From the NCBI RefSeq assembly GCF_014650175.1, contig NZ_BMUL01000016.1, positions 62,001 through 126,000 on the forward strand: a DNA stretch of 64,000 nucleotides, read 5' to 3'. Shown one piece after another: positions 51,171 through 59,421 of this stretch. Position 1 is the stretch's first letter. Each line of letters opens with the position of its first letter. This DNA comes from Streptomyces termitum (GTDB lineage Bacteria; Actinomycetota; Actinomycetes; Streptomycetales; Streptomycetaceae). Made by a program: the position numbers and the translations under genes. The notes under the pieces are model-generated. The model made no database searches. It was given only the letters and a program-made list of their open reading frames with translations, and was not told the DNA's origin.

Positions 51171-52151
51171 TCACGGCGCCAGCAGCAGCACCTTGCCGAC
51201 GTGGGCGCCCGACTCCAGGATCCGGTGCGCCTCGGCCGCGTCCGCCATCGGCAGCGTCCGGTCCACGACCGGACGGACCGCCCCGCCCTCCACCAGCGGC
51301 CACACGTGCTCGCGGACGGCCGCGACGATCGCCGCCTTCTCCTGCTCCGGGCGGGCCCGCAGCGTCGTCGCCATCACGGCGGCCCGCTTGGCGAGCAGCG
51401 CGCCGAGGTTCAGCTCGGCCTTGACCCCGCCCTGGAGGCCGATGACGACCAGGCGGCCGCTGACCGCCAGGGCCCGCACGTTCCGCTCCAGGTACTTGGC
51501 GCCCATGATGTCCAGGATCACGTCCGCGCCCGCGCCGTCCGTGGCCGCGTCCAGCTCCTCGACGAAGTCCTGGGTGCGGTAGTCGATCAGCACGTCCGCG
51601 CCGAGCTCGGCGCAGCGGGCCAGCTTCTCCGGGCTGCCCGCGGTGACCGCGACCTTCGCACCGACCGCCTTCCCGAGCTGGATCGCCATCGTGCCGATGC
51701 CGCTGGCCCCGCCGTGCACGAGCAGCGTCTCGCCCGGCCGCAGGTGGGCGATCATGAAGATGTTGGACCAGACCGTGCAGGCGACCTCCGGGAGCGCCGC
51801 CGCCGTCGCCAGGTCCACGCCCTTCGGGACCGGCAGCAGCTGCCCGACCGGGACGGCGACCCGCTGGGCGTAGCCGCCGCCGGAGAGCAGCGCGCACACC
51901 TCGTCGCCGACCGACCAGCCGGAGACCCCGGGCCCGAGGGCCGCGATCCGGCCGGAGCACTCCAGACCGGGGTGGACCGAGGCGCCGGGCGGCGGATTGT
52001 AGAAGCCCTGCCGCTGGAGGACGTCGGCGCGGTTGACGGCGCTCGCCACCACCTCGACGAGGACCTCGCCCTCGCCGGGCACGGGATCGGGCGCCTCGGC
52101 CCAGACGAGGGCCTCGGGGCCGCCGGGTTCCGGAATCGTGATCGCATACAT
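51171..52151 (-). CDS. NAD(P)H-quinone oxidoreductase (zinc-independent MDR family)
   Basis: A 326-residue MDR-superfamily oxidoreductase of the quinone-reductase/PIG3 branch. The NADPH-binding loop is VHGGASGIGTMAIQLGKAVGA; the catalytic-site strip is ASAVNRADVLQRQGFYNPPPGAS and PGLECSGRIAALGPGVSGW. Zinc ligands of classical alcohol dehydrogenases are absent. It reduces quinones or related enones, perhaps in detoxification. ATG 52151 starts MYAITIPEPGGPE. The gene runs in the same direction as the K+ channel gene 83 bases upstream of it. Confidence 0.9.
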   Translation of the reverse strand: MYAITIPEPGGPEALVWAEAPDPVPGEGEVLVEVVASAVNRADVLQRQGFYNPPPGASVHPGLECSGRIAALGPGVSGWSVGDEVCALLSGGGYAQRVAVPVGQLLPVPKGVDLATAAALPEVACTVWSNIFMIAHLRPGETLLVHGGASGIGTMAIQLGKAVGAKVAVTAGSPEKLARCAELGADVLIDYRTQDFVEELDAATDGAGADVILDIMGAKYLERNVRALAVSGRLVVIGLQGGVKAELNLGALLAKRAAVMATTLRARPEQEKAAIVAAVREHVWPLVEGGAVRPVVDRTLPMADAAEAHRILESGAHVGKVLLLAP

Positions 52152-52234
52152 GGCGGCGAGGCTACTCCCGCCCCGCGCCGCGGTCCGGGAGGGGAGCCGC
52201 CGTCCGTCGGCGGGTCCGTCCCCGGCCGGGCGGG

Positions 52235-53326
52235 TCAGTCCTCCGGCGGGGTGCTGAGCGGGGTGACGGGGGCGGCCCGGACGATGGTGATGACCCGGTC
52301 CGTGAGCTGGAGCGGGCTGGCCGCCGGGTCGTCGTAGCTGAGCAGCCGGTGCCCGCGCAGCACGCTGACCACCAGGTCCTCGGTCTCCCGGACGCTGCGG
52401 CCCGCCTCGGCCTTGGTCACCGGGCGCTCGACGAGGTCGAGGCCGGAGCCCTGCTGGATCAGGTCCTCCATGACGGTGCCCGCGCTGGGGCTGAGCACCG
52501 AGAGGCCGAGCAGCCGGCCGGCGGCGGAGGCGCTGGTGATGACCGCGTCGGCGCCGGACTGGCGGAGCAGCGGCGCGTTCTCCTCCTCGCGGACGGCGGC
52601 GACGATCTTCGCTCCCCGGTTGAGCTGGCGGGCCGTCAGGGTCACCAGGACGGCGGTGTCGTCGCGCTGGGTGGCGATGACGATCTGCCGGGCCCGCTGC
52701 ACCTCGGCCCGGAGCAGGACGCCGCTGCGGGTGGCGTCGCCGACGACGCCGACGAAGCCGTCCATGTTGGCCACCTCGATGACCTTGCTGGAAGGGTCGA
52801 CGATGACGATCTGGTCCTTGCGGAGCCCGGTGGCGCAGAGGGTCTGGATCGCCGACCGCCCCTTGGTTCCGAAGCCGACGATCACGGTGTGGTCGCGCAA
52901 GTTGGACCTCCAGTGCTTCAGCCGGAACTCCTCCCGGGTCCGCTCCGTGAGGACCTCAAGGGTGGTGCCGACCAGGATGATCAGGAACAGCACGCGCAGG
53001 GGCGTGATCACCAGGATGTTGACGAGCCGCGCGGAGTCGCTGTACGGGACGATGTCGCCGTATCCGGTGGTGGAGAGGGTGACGGTCGCGTAGTAGGCGC
53101 AGTCGAGGAAGTCGAGCGTCTCATCGGCGTTGTCGTGGTAGCCCCCGCGGTCCGCGTAGACGATGAGCACCGTCAGGAGGAGCACGCCGAGGGCCATGAG
53201 GATGCGGCGGCTGACCTGCCGGAGCGGGTCGACGCTCCGCCGGGGCAGCCGGATGCGTGAGCCGGTGACCTTCTCGTCCGCGTTGCGGGCCATGACGTCA
53301 CGGCTGGGGAGTTTCACGTGAAACAT
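52235..53326 (-). CDS. potassium channel family protein with RCK/TrkA-N domain
   Basis: A 363-residue channel subunit. Two helices flank the pore loop with selectivity filter TTGYGD (86-91), followed by an RCK domain (from about 145) whose Rossmann motif GFGTKG (151-156) binds a nucleotide or Ca2+. VVGDATRSGVLLRA and ATQRDDTAVLVTLTARQLN are typical TrkA-N parts, and the C-terminal half adds a TrkA-C region (LVERPVTKAEAGRSVRE). It probably conducts K+ at the membrane. ATG 53326 opens MFHVKLPSRD, where FHVK is encoded by parS. The alternative ATG 53293 avoids the overlap with moeA but has no ribosome site either. Confidence 0.9.
   Translation of the reverse strand: MFHVKLPSRDVMARNADEKVTGSRIRLPRRSVDPLRQVSRRILMALGVLLLTVLIVYADRGGYHDNADETLDFLDCAYYATVTLSTTGYGDIVPYSDSARLVNILVITPLRVLFLIILVGTTLEVLTERTREEFRLKHWRSNLRDHTVIVGFGTKGRSAIQTLCATGLRKDQIVIVDPSSKVIEVANMDGFVGVVGDATRSGVLLRAEVQRARQIVIATQRDDTAVLVTLTARQLNRGAKIVAAVREEENAPLLRQSGADAVITSASAAGRLLGLSVLSPSAGTVMEDLIQQGSGLDLVERPVTKAEAGRSVRETEDLVVSVLRGHRLLSYDDPAASPLQLTDRVITIVRAAPVTPLSTPPED
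53311..53324. promoter_or_regulatory. parS: parS site 3, across moeA stop and channel start
   Basis: An exact GTTTCACGTGAAAC. On the minus strand the same bases supply codons 2-5 of the K+ channel (FHVK, read TTT CAC GTG AAA) and, shifted one base, the last codons and TGA of moeA. Thus three functions share 14 bases. Confidence 0.92.
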
Positions 53327-54696
53327 GCTCCTTCGGTGGCCTGCGGCCGGTCGGCCGTCGGCCAGGGGAGGGCGAGCGTCTCCGGTTCCCTGCCGGACGG
53401 CGCGCCTCCGGGCGGGACTACGGCCAGGGCGTGCGCGGCGGCGATGCCGCGCAGCATGGCCGGCCCGTTGTAGCGCAGGGGTACGAGGCCCCCGTCCCGG
53501 AAGACGACGGGCACGAGCCGGGTGTCGTACGGGTGCCCCTGGACGGCCTCGCGCAGGGGGGCGGTGGCCGCCTCCGCCGGGGAGGCGGGCGCCCGGCCGG
53601 TGAGGGCGGTCAGCAGGGGCGCGGCGAGGGTGAGCAGGCCGGAGACGGCCGCCAGCGGGTTGCCGGGCAGCCCGACGAGGTGGCGGGCGGCGTCGAGGCG
53701 GGCCAGCAGCATCGGGTGGCCGGGGCGGACCTTCACCCCGTCGACCAGGAGGGTCGCCCCGGCCCGGTCGAGGACCCGGTGGACGTGGTCGACCGGCCCG
53801 GCGGCGGTGCCGCCGGTGGTGACGACCAGGTCGGCGGCGGAGCCGGTGACGGCCGCGTGGAGGGCCTCGGCGTCGTCGCCGATCCGGCGGGTGCCGACGA
53901 CCTCGGCGCCGAGCGCCGTCAGCCAGGGGCCGAGCATCGGGCCGAGCGCGTCCCGGATGAGGCCGTCCCGGGGGAGTCCGGCGGAGAGCAGTTCGTCGCC
54001 GAGGACGAGGACCTCGACCCTGGGCCGGGGGAGCACGGCGCAGGTGTCGTAGCCGGCGGCGGCGGCGAGGCCCAGGACGGCGGCGGTGACGGCGCACCCG
54101 GCGGGCAGCAGTTCGTCGCCCGCGCGGCACTCCTGGCCCCGGGGCCGGATGTCCTGCCCGGCGACGACCTCGCGGAGCGGGTGCAGCCGCGCCGGGGAGG
54201 CGGTGTCCTCGGTGCGGGAGTGCTCGGTGCGCAGGACGGCGGTGGCGCCGGCGGGGACGCGGGCGCCGGTGGCGATCCGTACCGCCTCGCCGGGTGCGAG
54301 GGCCCCGGCCGCCGCGTGCCCGGCGAGGACGGACTCCGCGCGGACGGTCCAGGGGCCGGGTCCGGCGACGGCCCAGCCGTCCATGGCGGAGCCGTCGAAG
54401 GAGGGGAGGTCGGTGAGGGCCCGCAGCGGTTCGGCGAGGGTGCGGCCGAGCGCCCGGTCCAGCGGTACGCGGACGGGCGGGCGGGCGGCGGCCGTACGGG
54501 CCCCGGCTCCGGCCCCGGCGGCGACGGCGCGCGCCTCGGACCAGGGGGTGGCCCGATGGTGCTCGTGGTCCCGGCCCTCGCTCCGGTCCCGATGCCCGTG
54601 CCCGGTTCCGTGCCCGGTTCCATGGCCGGTTCCGTGGCCGTCGTGGCGGGGGTCCCGCGCGGGCGCGGGCACGGGGGCGGGTTGTCCGGGCGTCAT
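53314..54696 (-). CDS. moeA: molybdopterin molybdotransferase MoeA with a His/Gly-rich head
   Basis: A 460-residue MoeA that inserts molybdate into adenylated molybdopterin in Moco synthesis. Domains match: FDGSAMDGWAV with the catalytic Asp, AGAPVPAGATAVLR-like loop (GARVPAGATAVLRTEHS), RPRVEVLVLGDEL, VTTGGTAAGPVDHVHRVL and GLPGNPLAAV. Before the conserved start near residue 55 lies a tail with repeated GHGTGHG and DHEHH, eleven or so His residues that could bind Ni, Zn or Mo. The tail is unusual among MoeA proteins I know. ATG 54696 overlaps the stop of the mobA-like gene, and the end overlaps the K+ channel start by 13 bases. Confidence 0.9.
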   Translation of the reverse strand: MTPGQPAPVPAPARDPRHDGHGTGHGTGHGTGHGHRDRSEGRDHEHHRATPWSEARAVAAGAGAGARTAAARPPVRVPLDRALGRTLAEPLRALTDLPSFDGSAMDGWAVAGPGPWTVRAESVLAGHAAAGALAPGEAVRIATGARVPAGATAVLRTEHSRTEDTASPARLHPLREVVAGQDIRPRGQECRAGDELLPAGCAVTAAVLGLAAAAGYDTCAVLPRPRVEVLVLGDELLSAGLPRDGLIRDALGPMLGPWLTALGAEVVGTRRIGDDAEALHAAVTGSAADLVVTTGGTAAGPVDHVHRVLDRAGATLLVDGVKVRPGHPMLLARLDAARHLVGLPGNPLAAVSGLLTLAAPLLTALTGRAPASPAEAATAPLREAVQGHPYDTRLVPVVFRDGGLVPLRYNGPAMLRGIAAAHALAVVPPGGAPSGREPETLALPWPTADRPQATEGACFT

Positions 54697-55595
54697 CCGG
54701 CCTCGTCCTGTTCGGCCGCCCATCGCTGGGCGAGCGCGGCGGCCTTGCGGGCGGCCTCGGCGACCGCCTCGGCCGGGGCCGTACCTTCCTCGGCGGCCTT
54801 CGCCGCGGCGTAGCCGACGAGGAAGGTCGTGAGGGGTGCGGCGGGGCGGGCGACGCCGTGGGCGGCGTCCCGGGCCAGATCGAGCAGGACGCCGGTGTCG
54901 ACGTCCAGGTCGATGCCCAGTTCGGTCTTGACTGCGGTGATCCATTCGTCCAGCACGGCACCATGGTCCCTGATCCGGGCACGGGCGGTGGCGATGTCCT
55001 CCCAGGTGTCGCAGTCGAAGGAGGCGAGCGGTGCGGCGGGGTCGGCCGGGACCTCGACGAGGCGGAGTCCGGCGGTGAGGGTGCGCAGGGGGAGGCCGTC
55101 GAGGCCCTGGTGCGCGGCGCGCGCGGTGTCGAGCGCGCGGCGCAGCGGGCCGGTGCGGTAGGCGGCGACGAGCGGCTGGCGGCGGCCCCCGGCGTCGGTG
55201 AGCAGGGCGGCCTCGGCCTCCGGGTCCGCGTCGAGGGCGGCGAGGAGCCGCCGGACGGTGGAGCCGTCGAGGAAGGGCAGATCGGCGGAGAGCGCGAGCA
55301 GGACCTCGGCGGGGGACCCGGTCGGGGCCCCTGTGGCGGGGGTGTGGAGGGCCATGAGGCCCGCGTCGAGGGCGGCCACGGGGCCGGAGCCGGGGTTCTC
55401 CTCGCGGGTCCAGCCGACGGGCCGGACGGTCGGGCGGGGGGCGCCGACGACCACGGTGCGGCCCGCCCCGGCGCAGGCGGCGAGCACCCGGTCGAGCAGG
55501 GGCCGGCCGCCGACCCGTACCCCTGGTTTGTCGACGCCGCCGAGGCGCCGGGCGGCGCCCCCGGCGAGCACGACGGCGTCATGTGCGGTGGTCAC
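54693..55595 (-). CDS. MobA-like nucleotidyltransferase fused to a DUF6457-type helical domain
   Basis: A 300-residue protein in which residues 1-200 are a MobA-type NTP transferase: VVLAGGAARRLGGVDKP is the nucleotide-binding start, LLALSADLPFLDGSTVRRLL has the metal-binding D in SADLP, and FDCDTWEDI closes the fold. MobA links GMP to molybdenum cofactor. The last 90 residues (VLDEWITAVKTELGIDLDVDTGVLLDLARD to RWAAEQDEAG) are a separate helical domain, DUF6457 by recollection. GTG 55595 begins VTTAHDAVVLAGG. Its stop overlaps moeA, so cofactor insertion and nucleotide attachment are made together. The fused arrangement is usual in Streptomyces. Confidence 0.82.
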   Translation of the reverse strand: MTTAHDAVVLAGGAARRLGGVDKPGVRVGGRPLLDRVLAACAGAGRTVVVGAPRPTVRPVGWTREENPGSGPVAALDAGLMALHTPATGAPTGSPAEVLLALSADLPFLDGSTVRRLLAALDADPEAEAALLTDAGGRRQPLVAAYRTGPLRRALDTARAAHQGLDGLPLRTLTAGLRLVEVPADPAAPLASFDCDTWEDIATARARIRDHGAVLDEWITAVKTELGIDLDVDTGVLLDLARDAAHGVARPAAPLTTFLVGYAAAKAAEEGTAPAEAVAEAARKAAALAQRWAAEQDEAG

Positions 55596-55688
55596 CCCAG
55601 CAGTATGGGGCGCCGCCTTCCGGCCGTGCCCGGCGGTCTCCCCGTAGAGACGCGCCGGGCGGGTGCGCACGGGCCCGGGGGCCGTTCC

Positions 55689-57053
55689 TCAGAGGGTGCG
55701 GAGCAGGACCGCGGGCTGTTCGACGCAGTCCGCGACGTACCGCAGGAAGCCGCCGGCGGTGCCTCCGTCGCAGACCCGGTGGTCGAAGGTGAGCGAGAGC
55801 TGCACCACCTGCCGGACCGCCAGTTCGCCCTGGTGGACCCAGGGTTTGGGGATGATCCGGCCGACGCCGAGCATCGCGGCCTCGGGGTGGTTGATGATCG
55901 GCGTGGAGCCGTCCACCCCGAACACCCCGTAGTTGTTGAGGGTGAAGGTGCCGCCGGTGAGGTCGGCCGGGGTGAGGGTGCCCTGCCGGGCCGACTCGGT
56001 GAGCCGGCCGAACTCCCCGGCGAGCGACTCGGCGGTCCGGCTCCCGGCGTCCCTGACCACGGGGACGACGAGTCCGCGCGGGGTCTGGGCGGCGAAGCCG
56101 AGGTGCACCCCGGGGAGCCGGACGATCTCGCGGGCGGCGGTGTCCACGGTGGAGTTCAGCTCGGGGAAGCGGGACAGGGCGTGGACGCAGATCCGGGCGA
56201 GGAGGGCGAGGACCGAGATCTTCGGTCCGCCCGCCGCGTTCATCGCGGCCCGTGTCTCCATGAGGGCGGTGGCGTCGGCGTCCACCCAGCAGGTCGCGTC
56301 CGGGATCTCGGCACGGCTCCGGGAGAGCTTGTCGGCGACGGCGCCGCGCACCCCGCGCAGCGGGATCCGCTCCCCCGCGACGGCCGGGGCGGGCGCGGCG
56401 GCCGGGGCGGGGGCCGCGGGCGCGGGCCGGTCCCGGTCGGCGAGGGCCCGCTCGACGTCGGCGCGCAGGATCAGTCCTTCGGGGCCCGAGCCGGGCACCC
56501 GCCGCAGGTCGAGGCCCTGGTCGCGGGCGAGTTTGCGCACCAGCGGGGAGATGACCGGGACGGGTCCCGGGGACCCGGCGGCCACGGGGACGGGTGTCAC
56601 CGGGGCCGTCGGGGTGGGGCCGGCCGTCGTTGTCGGCGTGGGTTGGACGACGGCCGGGGTCCGGGGGTGGATCCGGCGGCGGCGGGCGGCGGGGCCGGCC
56701 GTGCCGTAGCCGACGAGGACGTTGCCCGAGTACTCGGACGAGACGGCGGAGGCGGCGGCGCCGGAGCCGTCCGCGTCCGGACCGGGGGCGGCGGCCGGAC
56801 CGGCGGCGGCGCCGACGGCGACCGTCAGGAGCGGTGCCCCGACGGGCAGTTCGGTGCCCTCCTCGCCGAAGCGGGCGGTGACCACGCCCCCGTACGGGCA
56901 GGGCACCTCGACCATCGCCTTGGCGGTCTCGACCTCGACGACCGGCTGGTCGATCGCGACGACGTCGCCGACGGACACCAGCCAGCGGACGATCTCGGCC
57001 TCGGTGAGCCCCTCACCGAGGTCGGGGAGCTTGAACTCCAGGACCTGGGCCAT
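55689..57053 (-). CDS. bkdC1: branched-chain 2-oxoacid dehydrogenase E2, operon 1
   Basis: A 454-residue E2 with one lipoyl domain (Lys45 in VETAKAMVEV), an Ala/Pro/Thr linker, the peripheral-subunit-binding domain (ISPLVRKLARDQGLDLRRV) and the catalytic domain with His425 in FDHRVCDGGTAGG. The HRxxDG signature thus carries Val-Cys, unlike Leu-Val in its paralogue. The linker is rich in PTPTTTAGPTP rather than Ala/Glu/Pro. ATG 57053 shares one base with the bkdB1 stop (TGATG), so they are coupled. It is the last gene of bkdA1-bkdB1-bkdC1. Loss of one BCKDH in S. avermitilis is known to block starter-unit supply. Confidence 0.95.
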   Translation of the reverse strand: MAQVLEFKLPDLGEGLTEAEIVRWLVSVGDVVAIDQPVVEVETAKAMVEVPCPYGGVVTARFGEEGTELPVGAPLLTVAVGAAAGPAAAPGPDADGSGAAASAVSSEYSGNVLVGYGTAGPAARRRRIHPRTPAVVQPTPTTTAGPTPTAPVTPVPVAAGSPGPVPVISPLVRKLARDQGLDLRRVPGSGPEGLILRADVERALADRDRPAPAAPAPAAAPAPAVAGERIPLRGVRGAVADKLSRSRAEIPDATCWVDADATALMETRAAMNAAGGPKISVLALLARICVHALSRFPELNSTVDTAAREIVRLPGVHLGFAAQTPRGLVVPVVRDAGSRTAESLAGEFGRLTESARQGTLTPADLTGGTFTLNNYGVFGVDGSTPIINHPEAAMLGVGRIIPKPWVHQGELAVRQVVQLSLTFDHRVCDGGTAGGFLRYVADCVEQPAVLLRTL

Positions 57054-58090
57054 CAGTTCCCCGCCTCCCACTGGAGCCGCGCGACCGCGTCCAGGACCCG
57101 GTCGACGCCGGGCAGGTGGTGCCGCTCCAGCATCGGCGGCGGGTAGGGGATGTCGAAGCCGGCGACCCGCAGGACCGGCGCCTCCAGGTGGTGGAAGCAG
57201 AGTTCGGTGATCCGGGCGGCGATCTCGGCGCCGGGTCCGGCGAAGCCGCCGGACTCGTGGACCACGACCGCGCGGCCGGTGCGCCGCACCGAGGCGGCGA
57301 CGGTGTCCTCGTCGAAGGGGACGAGGGAGCGCAGGTCGACGACCTCCAGGTCCCAGCCCTCGGCGGTCGCCGCCTCGGCTGCCTCCAGGCAGACCGGCAG
57401 CGAGGGGCCGTAGGTGATGAGGGTGGCGCCGGTGCCGGGGCGGCGGACCACGGCCCGGCCGATCGGCTCCACGCGCGCGGGCGCCTCGGGCGACCAGTCG
57501 GACTTCGCCCAGTAGAGCCGCTTGGGCTCCAGGAAGACGACCGGGTCGTCGGAGGCGATGGCCTGCCGCAGCAGCCCGTAGGCGTCCTCGACGGTGGCGG
57601 GGGTGACCACGTGCAGGCCGGGGGTGGCCATGTAGTAGATCTCGGAGGAGTCGCTGTGGTGCTCGACGCCGCCGATCCCGCCGCCGTACGGCACCCGGAT
57701 CACCATGGGCATCGGCATCGCGCCCCGGGTCCGGTTCCGCATCCGCGCCACGTGCGAGACGAGCTGCTCGAACGCCGGGTAGGCGAAGGCGTCGAACTGC
57801 ATCTCCACCACCGGGCGGAGCCCGTACATGGCCATGCCGACGGCCGTGCCGAGGATGCCCGCCTCGGCCAGCGGCGTGTCGGTGCAGCGGTCCTCGCCGA
57901 ACTCCTTGGCGAGGCCGTCGGTGACCCGGAAGACGCCGCCGAGGGTGCCGACGTCCTCGCCCATCACGTGGACGGCCGGGTCCTCGGCCATCGCGTCGCG
58001 CATGGCGCGCTGGAGCGCCTGCGCCATGGTGGCCGGCTTGGGCCGGCCCGCCGCCCGGGCGGCCGCCGTGCCGCTCGTCGCCGTCGTCAT
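57053..58090 (-). CDS. bkdB1: branched-chain 2-oxoacid dehydrogenase E1 beta subunit, operon 1
   Basis: A 345-residue E1 beta subunit closely related to the product of 36466-37446, e.g. MGEDVGTLGGVFRVTDGLAKEFGEDRC, DTPLAEAGILGTAVGMAMYGL, VPYGGGIGGVEHHSDSSE and FLEPKRLYWAKS. The Glu in TPLAEAG is kept. It has an added 20-residue head (MTTATSGTAAARAAGRPKP) compared with the other operon. Translation is coupled on both sides (ATGA with bkdA1, TGATG with bkdC1). Together with BkdA1 it forms the alpha2beta2 decarboxylase. Confidence 0.95.
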   Translation of the reverse strand: MTTATSGTAAARAAGRPKPATMAQALQRAMRDAMAEDPAVHVMGEDVGTLGGVFRVTDGLAKEFGEDRCTDTPLAEAGILGTAVGMAMYGLRPVVEMQFDAFAYPAFEQLVSHVARMRNRTRGAMPMPMVIRVPYGGGIGGVEHHSDSSEIYYMATPGLHVVTPATVEDAYGLLRQAIASDDPVVFLEPKRLYWAKSDWSPEAPARVEPIGRAVVRRPGTGATLITYGPSLPVCLEAAEAATAEGWDLEVVDLRSLVPFDEDTVAASVRRTGRAVVVHESGGFAGPGAEIAARITELCFHHLEAPVLRVAGFDIPYPPPMLERHHLPGVDRVLDAVARLQWEAGN

Positions 58091-59244
58091 CGGTTCTCGT
58101 CCTCCGCGTCGAGTTCGGCCCGCAGCTGTGCCGCCTGTGCGCGCAGCTGCGCGGTCTGCTCGGCGTAGACGTGGGTGAAGAGGTCCATCGGGTCGAGCAC
58201 CGGGTCGGCGTTCATCCGCTCGCGCAGCTCCGCGGCCATCGTCTCGGCGGCCTCGGCCGCCGCGCGCCGGCCGTCCTCGTCGAGCAGGCCGCGCTCGGTC
58301 AGCTCCCGTTCGAGGAGGAGCACCGGGTCGTGCGCCCGCCATGCCTCGACCTCGCCGTCGGCGCGGTAGCGGGTGGCGTCGTCGGCGTTGGTGTGGGCGT
58401 CGATCCGGTAGGTGATCGCCTCCACGAGGGTCGGTCCGCCGCCGCGCCGCGCGCGGGTGACGGCCTCGGTGAGGACCTGATGGACCGCGACGACGTCGTT
58501 CCCGTCGACCAGGCGGCCCGGCATGCCGTAGCCGACGGCCTTGTGGGCGAGCGAGGGGGCGGCGGTCTGCTTGGCGAGCGGCACGGAGATCGCGAAGCCG
58601 TTGTTCTGCACCAGGAAGACGACCGGCGCCTGCCAGACGGCGGCGAAGTTCAGGGCCTCGTGGAAGTCGCCCTCGCTGGTGCCGCCGTCGCCGACCATGG
58701 CGAGGGCGACGACGTCGTCGCCCTTGAGGCGGGCGGCGTGGGCCAGGCCCACGGCGTGCGGGAGCTGGGTGGCGAGCGGGGTGCACAGCGGGGCGATGCG
58801 GTGCTCGCGCGGGTCGTAGCCGGTGTGCCGGTCGCCGCGGAGCAGGGTGAGGGCCTCGACCGGGTCGAGGCCCCGGGCGACGGCCGCCAGGGTGTCCCGG
58901 TACGAGGGGAAGAGCCAGTCCCGCTCCTCCAGGGCGAGGGCGGCGGCGATCTCGCACGCCTCCTGGCCGGTGGTGGAGGGGTAGACGGCGAGCCGGCCCT
59001 GCTTGGTGAGGGCGGTGGCCTGGGCGTTGTACCGGCGGCCGCGGACCAGCTCCGCGTAGAGCCGGCGCAGCAGCGCGGGGTCGGCGTCGGCCGCGGCGTC
59101 CGTGCCGAGCACGCGCAGCGGCTCGGCGTCGGGCAGCAGCGGGGCGGGGTCGGTGCGGGGCCGCCAGGCGGGCGGCGTGGGCCGGTGGGCCTGGGCGGCG
59201 GACGGCTCCTGGACTGTCGAACTGCGCTGTTGCAACGAGTCCAC
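58087..59244 (-). CDS. bkdA1: branched-chain 2-oxoacid dehydrogenase E1 alpha subunit, operon 1
   Basis: A 385-residue E1 alpha subunit with TPP motif GDGGTSEGDFHEAL to VQNN and the loop DAHTNADDATRYR. The start is uncertain. GTG 59244 (VDSLQQRSS) has GAGGAG directly adjoining. TTG 59235 sits at eight bases from the same GGAGG and is a better-spaced alternative. The upstream GTG 59304 is unlikely because a 14-base operator palindrome lies immediately behind it at 59307-59320. It is the first gene of operon 1, divergent from bkdR. In S. coelicolor the product of the neighbouring Lrp-type gene regulates this operon. Confidence 0.93.
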   Translation of the reverse strand: MDSLQQRSSTVQEPSAAQAHRPTPPAWRPRTDPAPLLPDAEPLRVLGTDAAADADPALLRRLYAELVRGRRYNAQATALTKQGRLAVYPSTTGQEACEIAAALALEERDWLFPSYRDTLAAVARGLDPVEALTLLRGDRHTGYDPREHRIAPLCTPLATQLPHAVGLAHAARLKGDDVVALAMVGDGGTSEGDFHEALNFAAVWQAPVVFLVQNNGFAISVPLAKQTAAPSLAHKAVGYGMPGRLVDGNDVVAVHQVLTEAVTRARRGGGPTLVEAITYRIDAHTNADDATRYRADGEVEAWRAHDPVLLLERELTERGLLDEDGRRAAAEAAETMAAELRERMNADPVLDPMDLFTHVYAEQTAQLRAQAAQLRAELDAEDENR

Positions 59245-59306
59245 CTCCTCGTGGGAGCGGGCATGAGACCCGAAGGCGGGCGGCGCGGGTGTGGCGCGCC
59301 TCACCT

Positions 59307-59320
59307 ACCGATTGTTCGGT
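59307..59320. promoter_or_regulatory. TetR-type operator A in the bkdA1/bkdR control region
   Basis: ACCGATTGTTCGGT differs at one base from ACCGATCGTTCGGT at 62264-62277. ACCG and CGGT are the inverted arms, six bases apart. It lies 63 bases upstream of GTG 59244 and 102 bases upstream of bkdR, where it could influence both promoters. Confidence 0.6.
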
Positions 59321-59421
59321 CGTGGAGGCATTTTGGCTACAGGCGCCTTCAGCCTGTGGACAAACGGTTCTCCACGGCCTGAGATGGAGACAGGTCGTCC
59401 AACGGAGGAAGGCGGGGGGAC

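Noticed and set aside
52235..55582. 1,115-codon frame joining the K+ channel to sequence antisense or out of frame in moeA and mobA
   Set aside because: Everything before MFHVK is shadow composition. moeA and mobA in other frames carry recognisable domains.
59245..59304. Upstream GTG 59304 as bkdA1 start
   Set aside because: No ribosome site, extra residues RRATPAPPAFGSHARSHEE are not expected for the family, and a palindromic operator directly precedes it.
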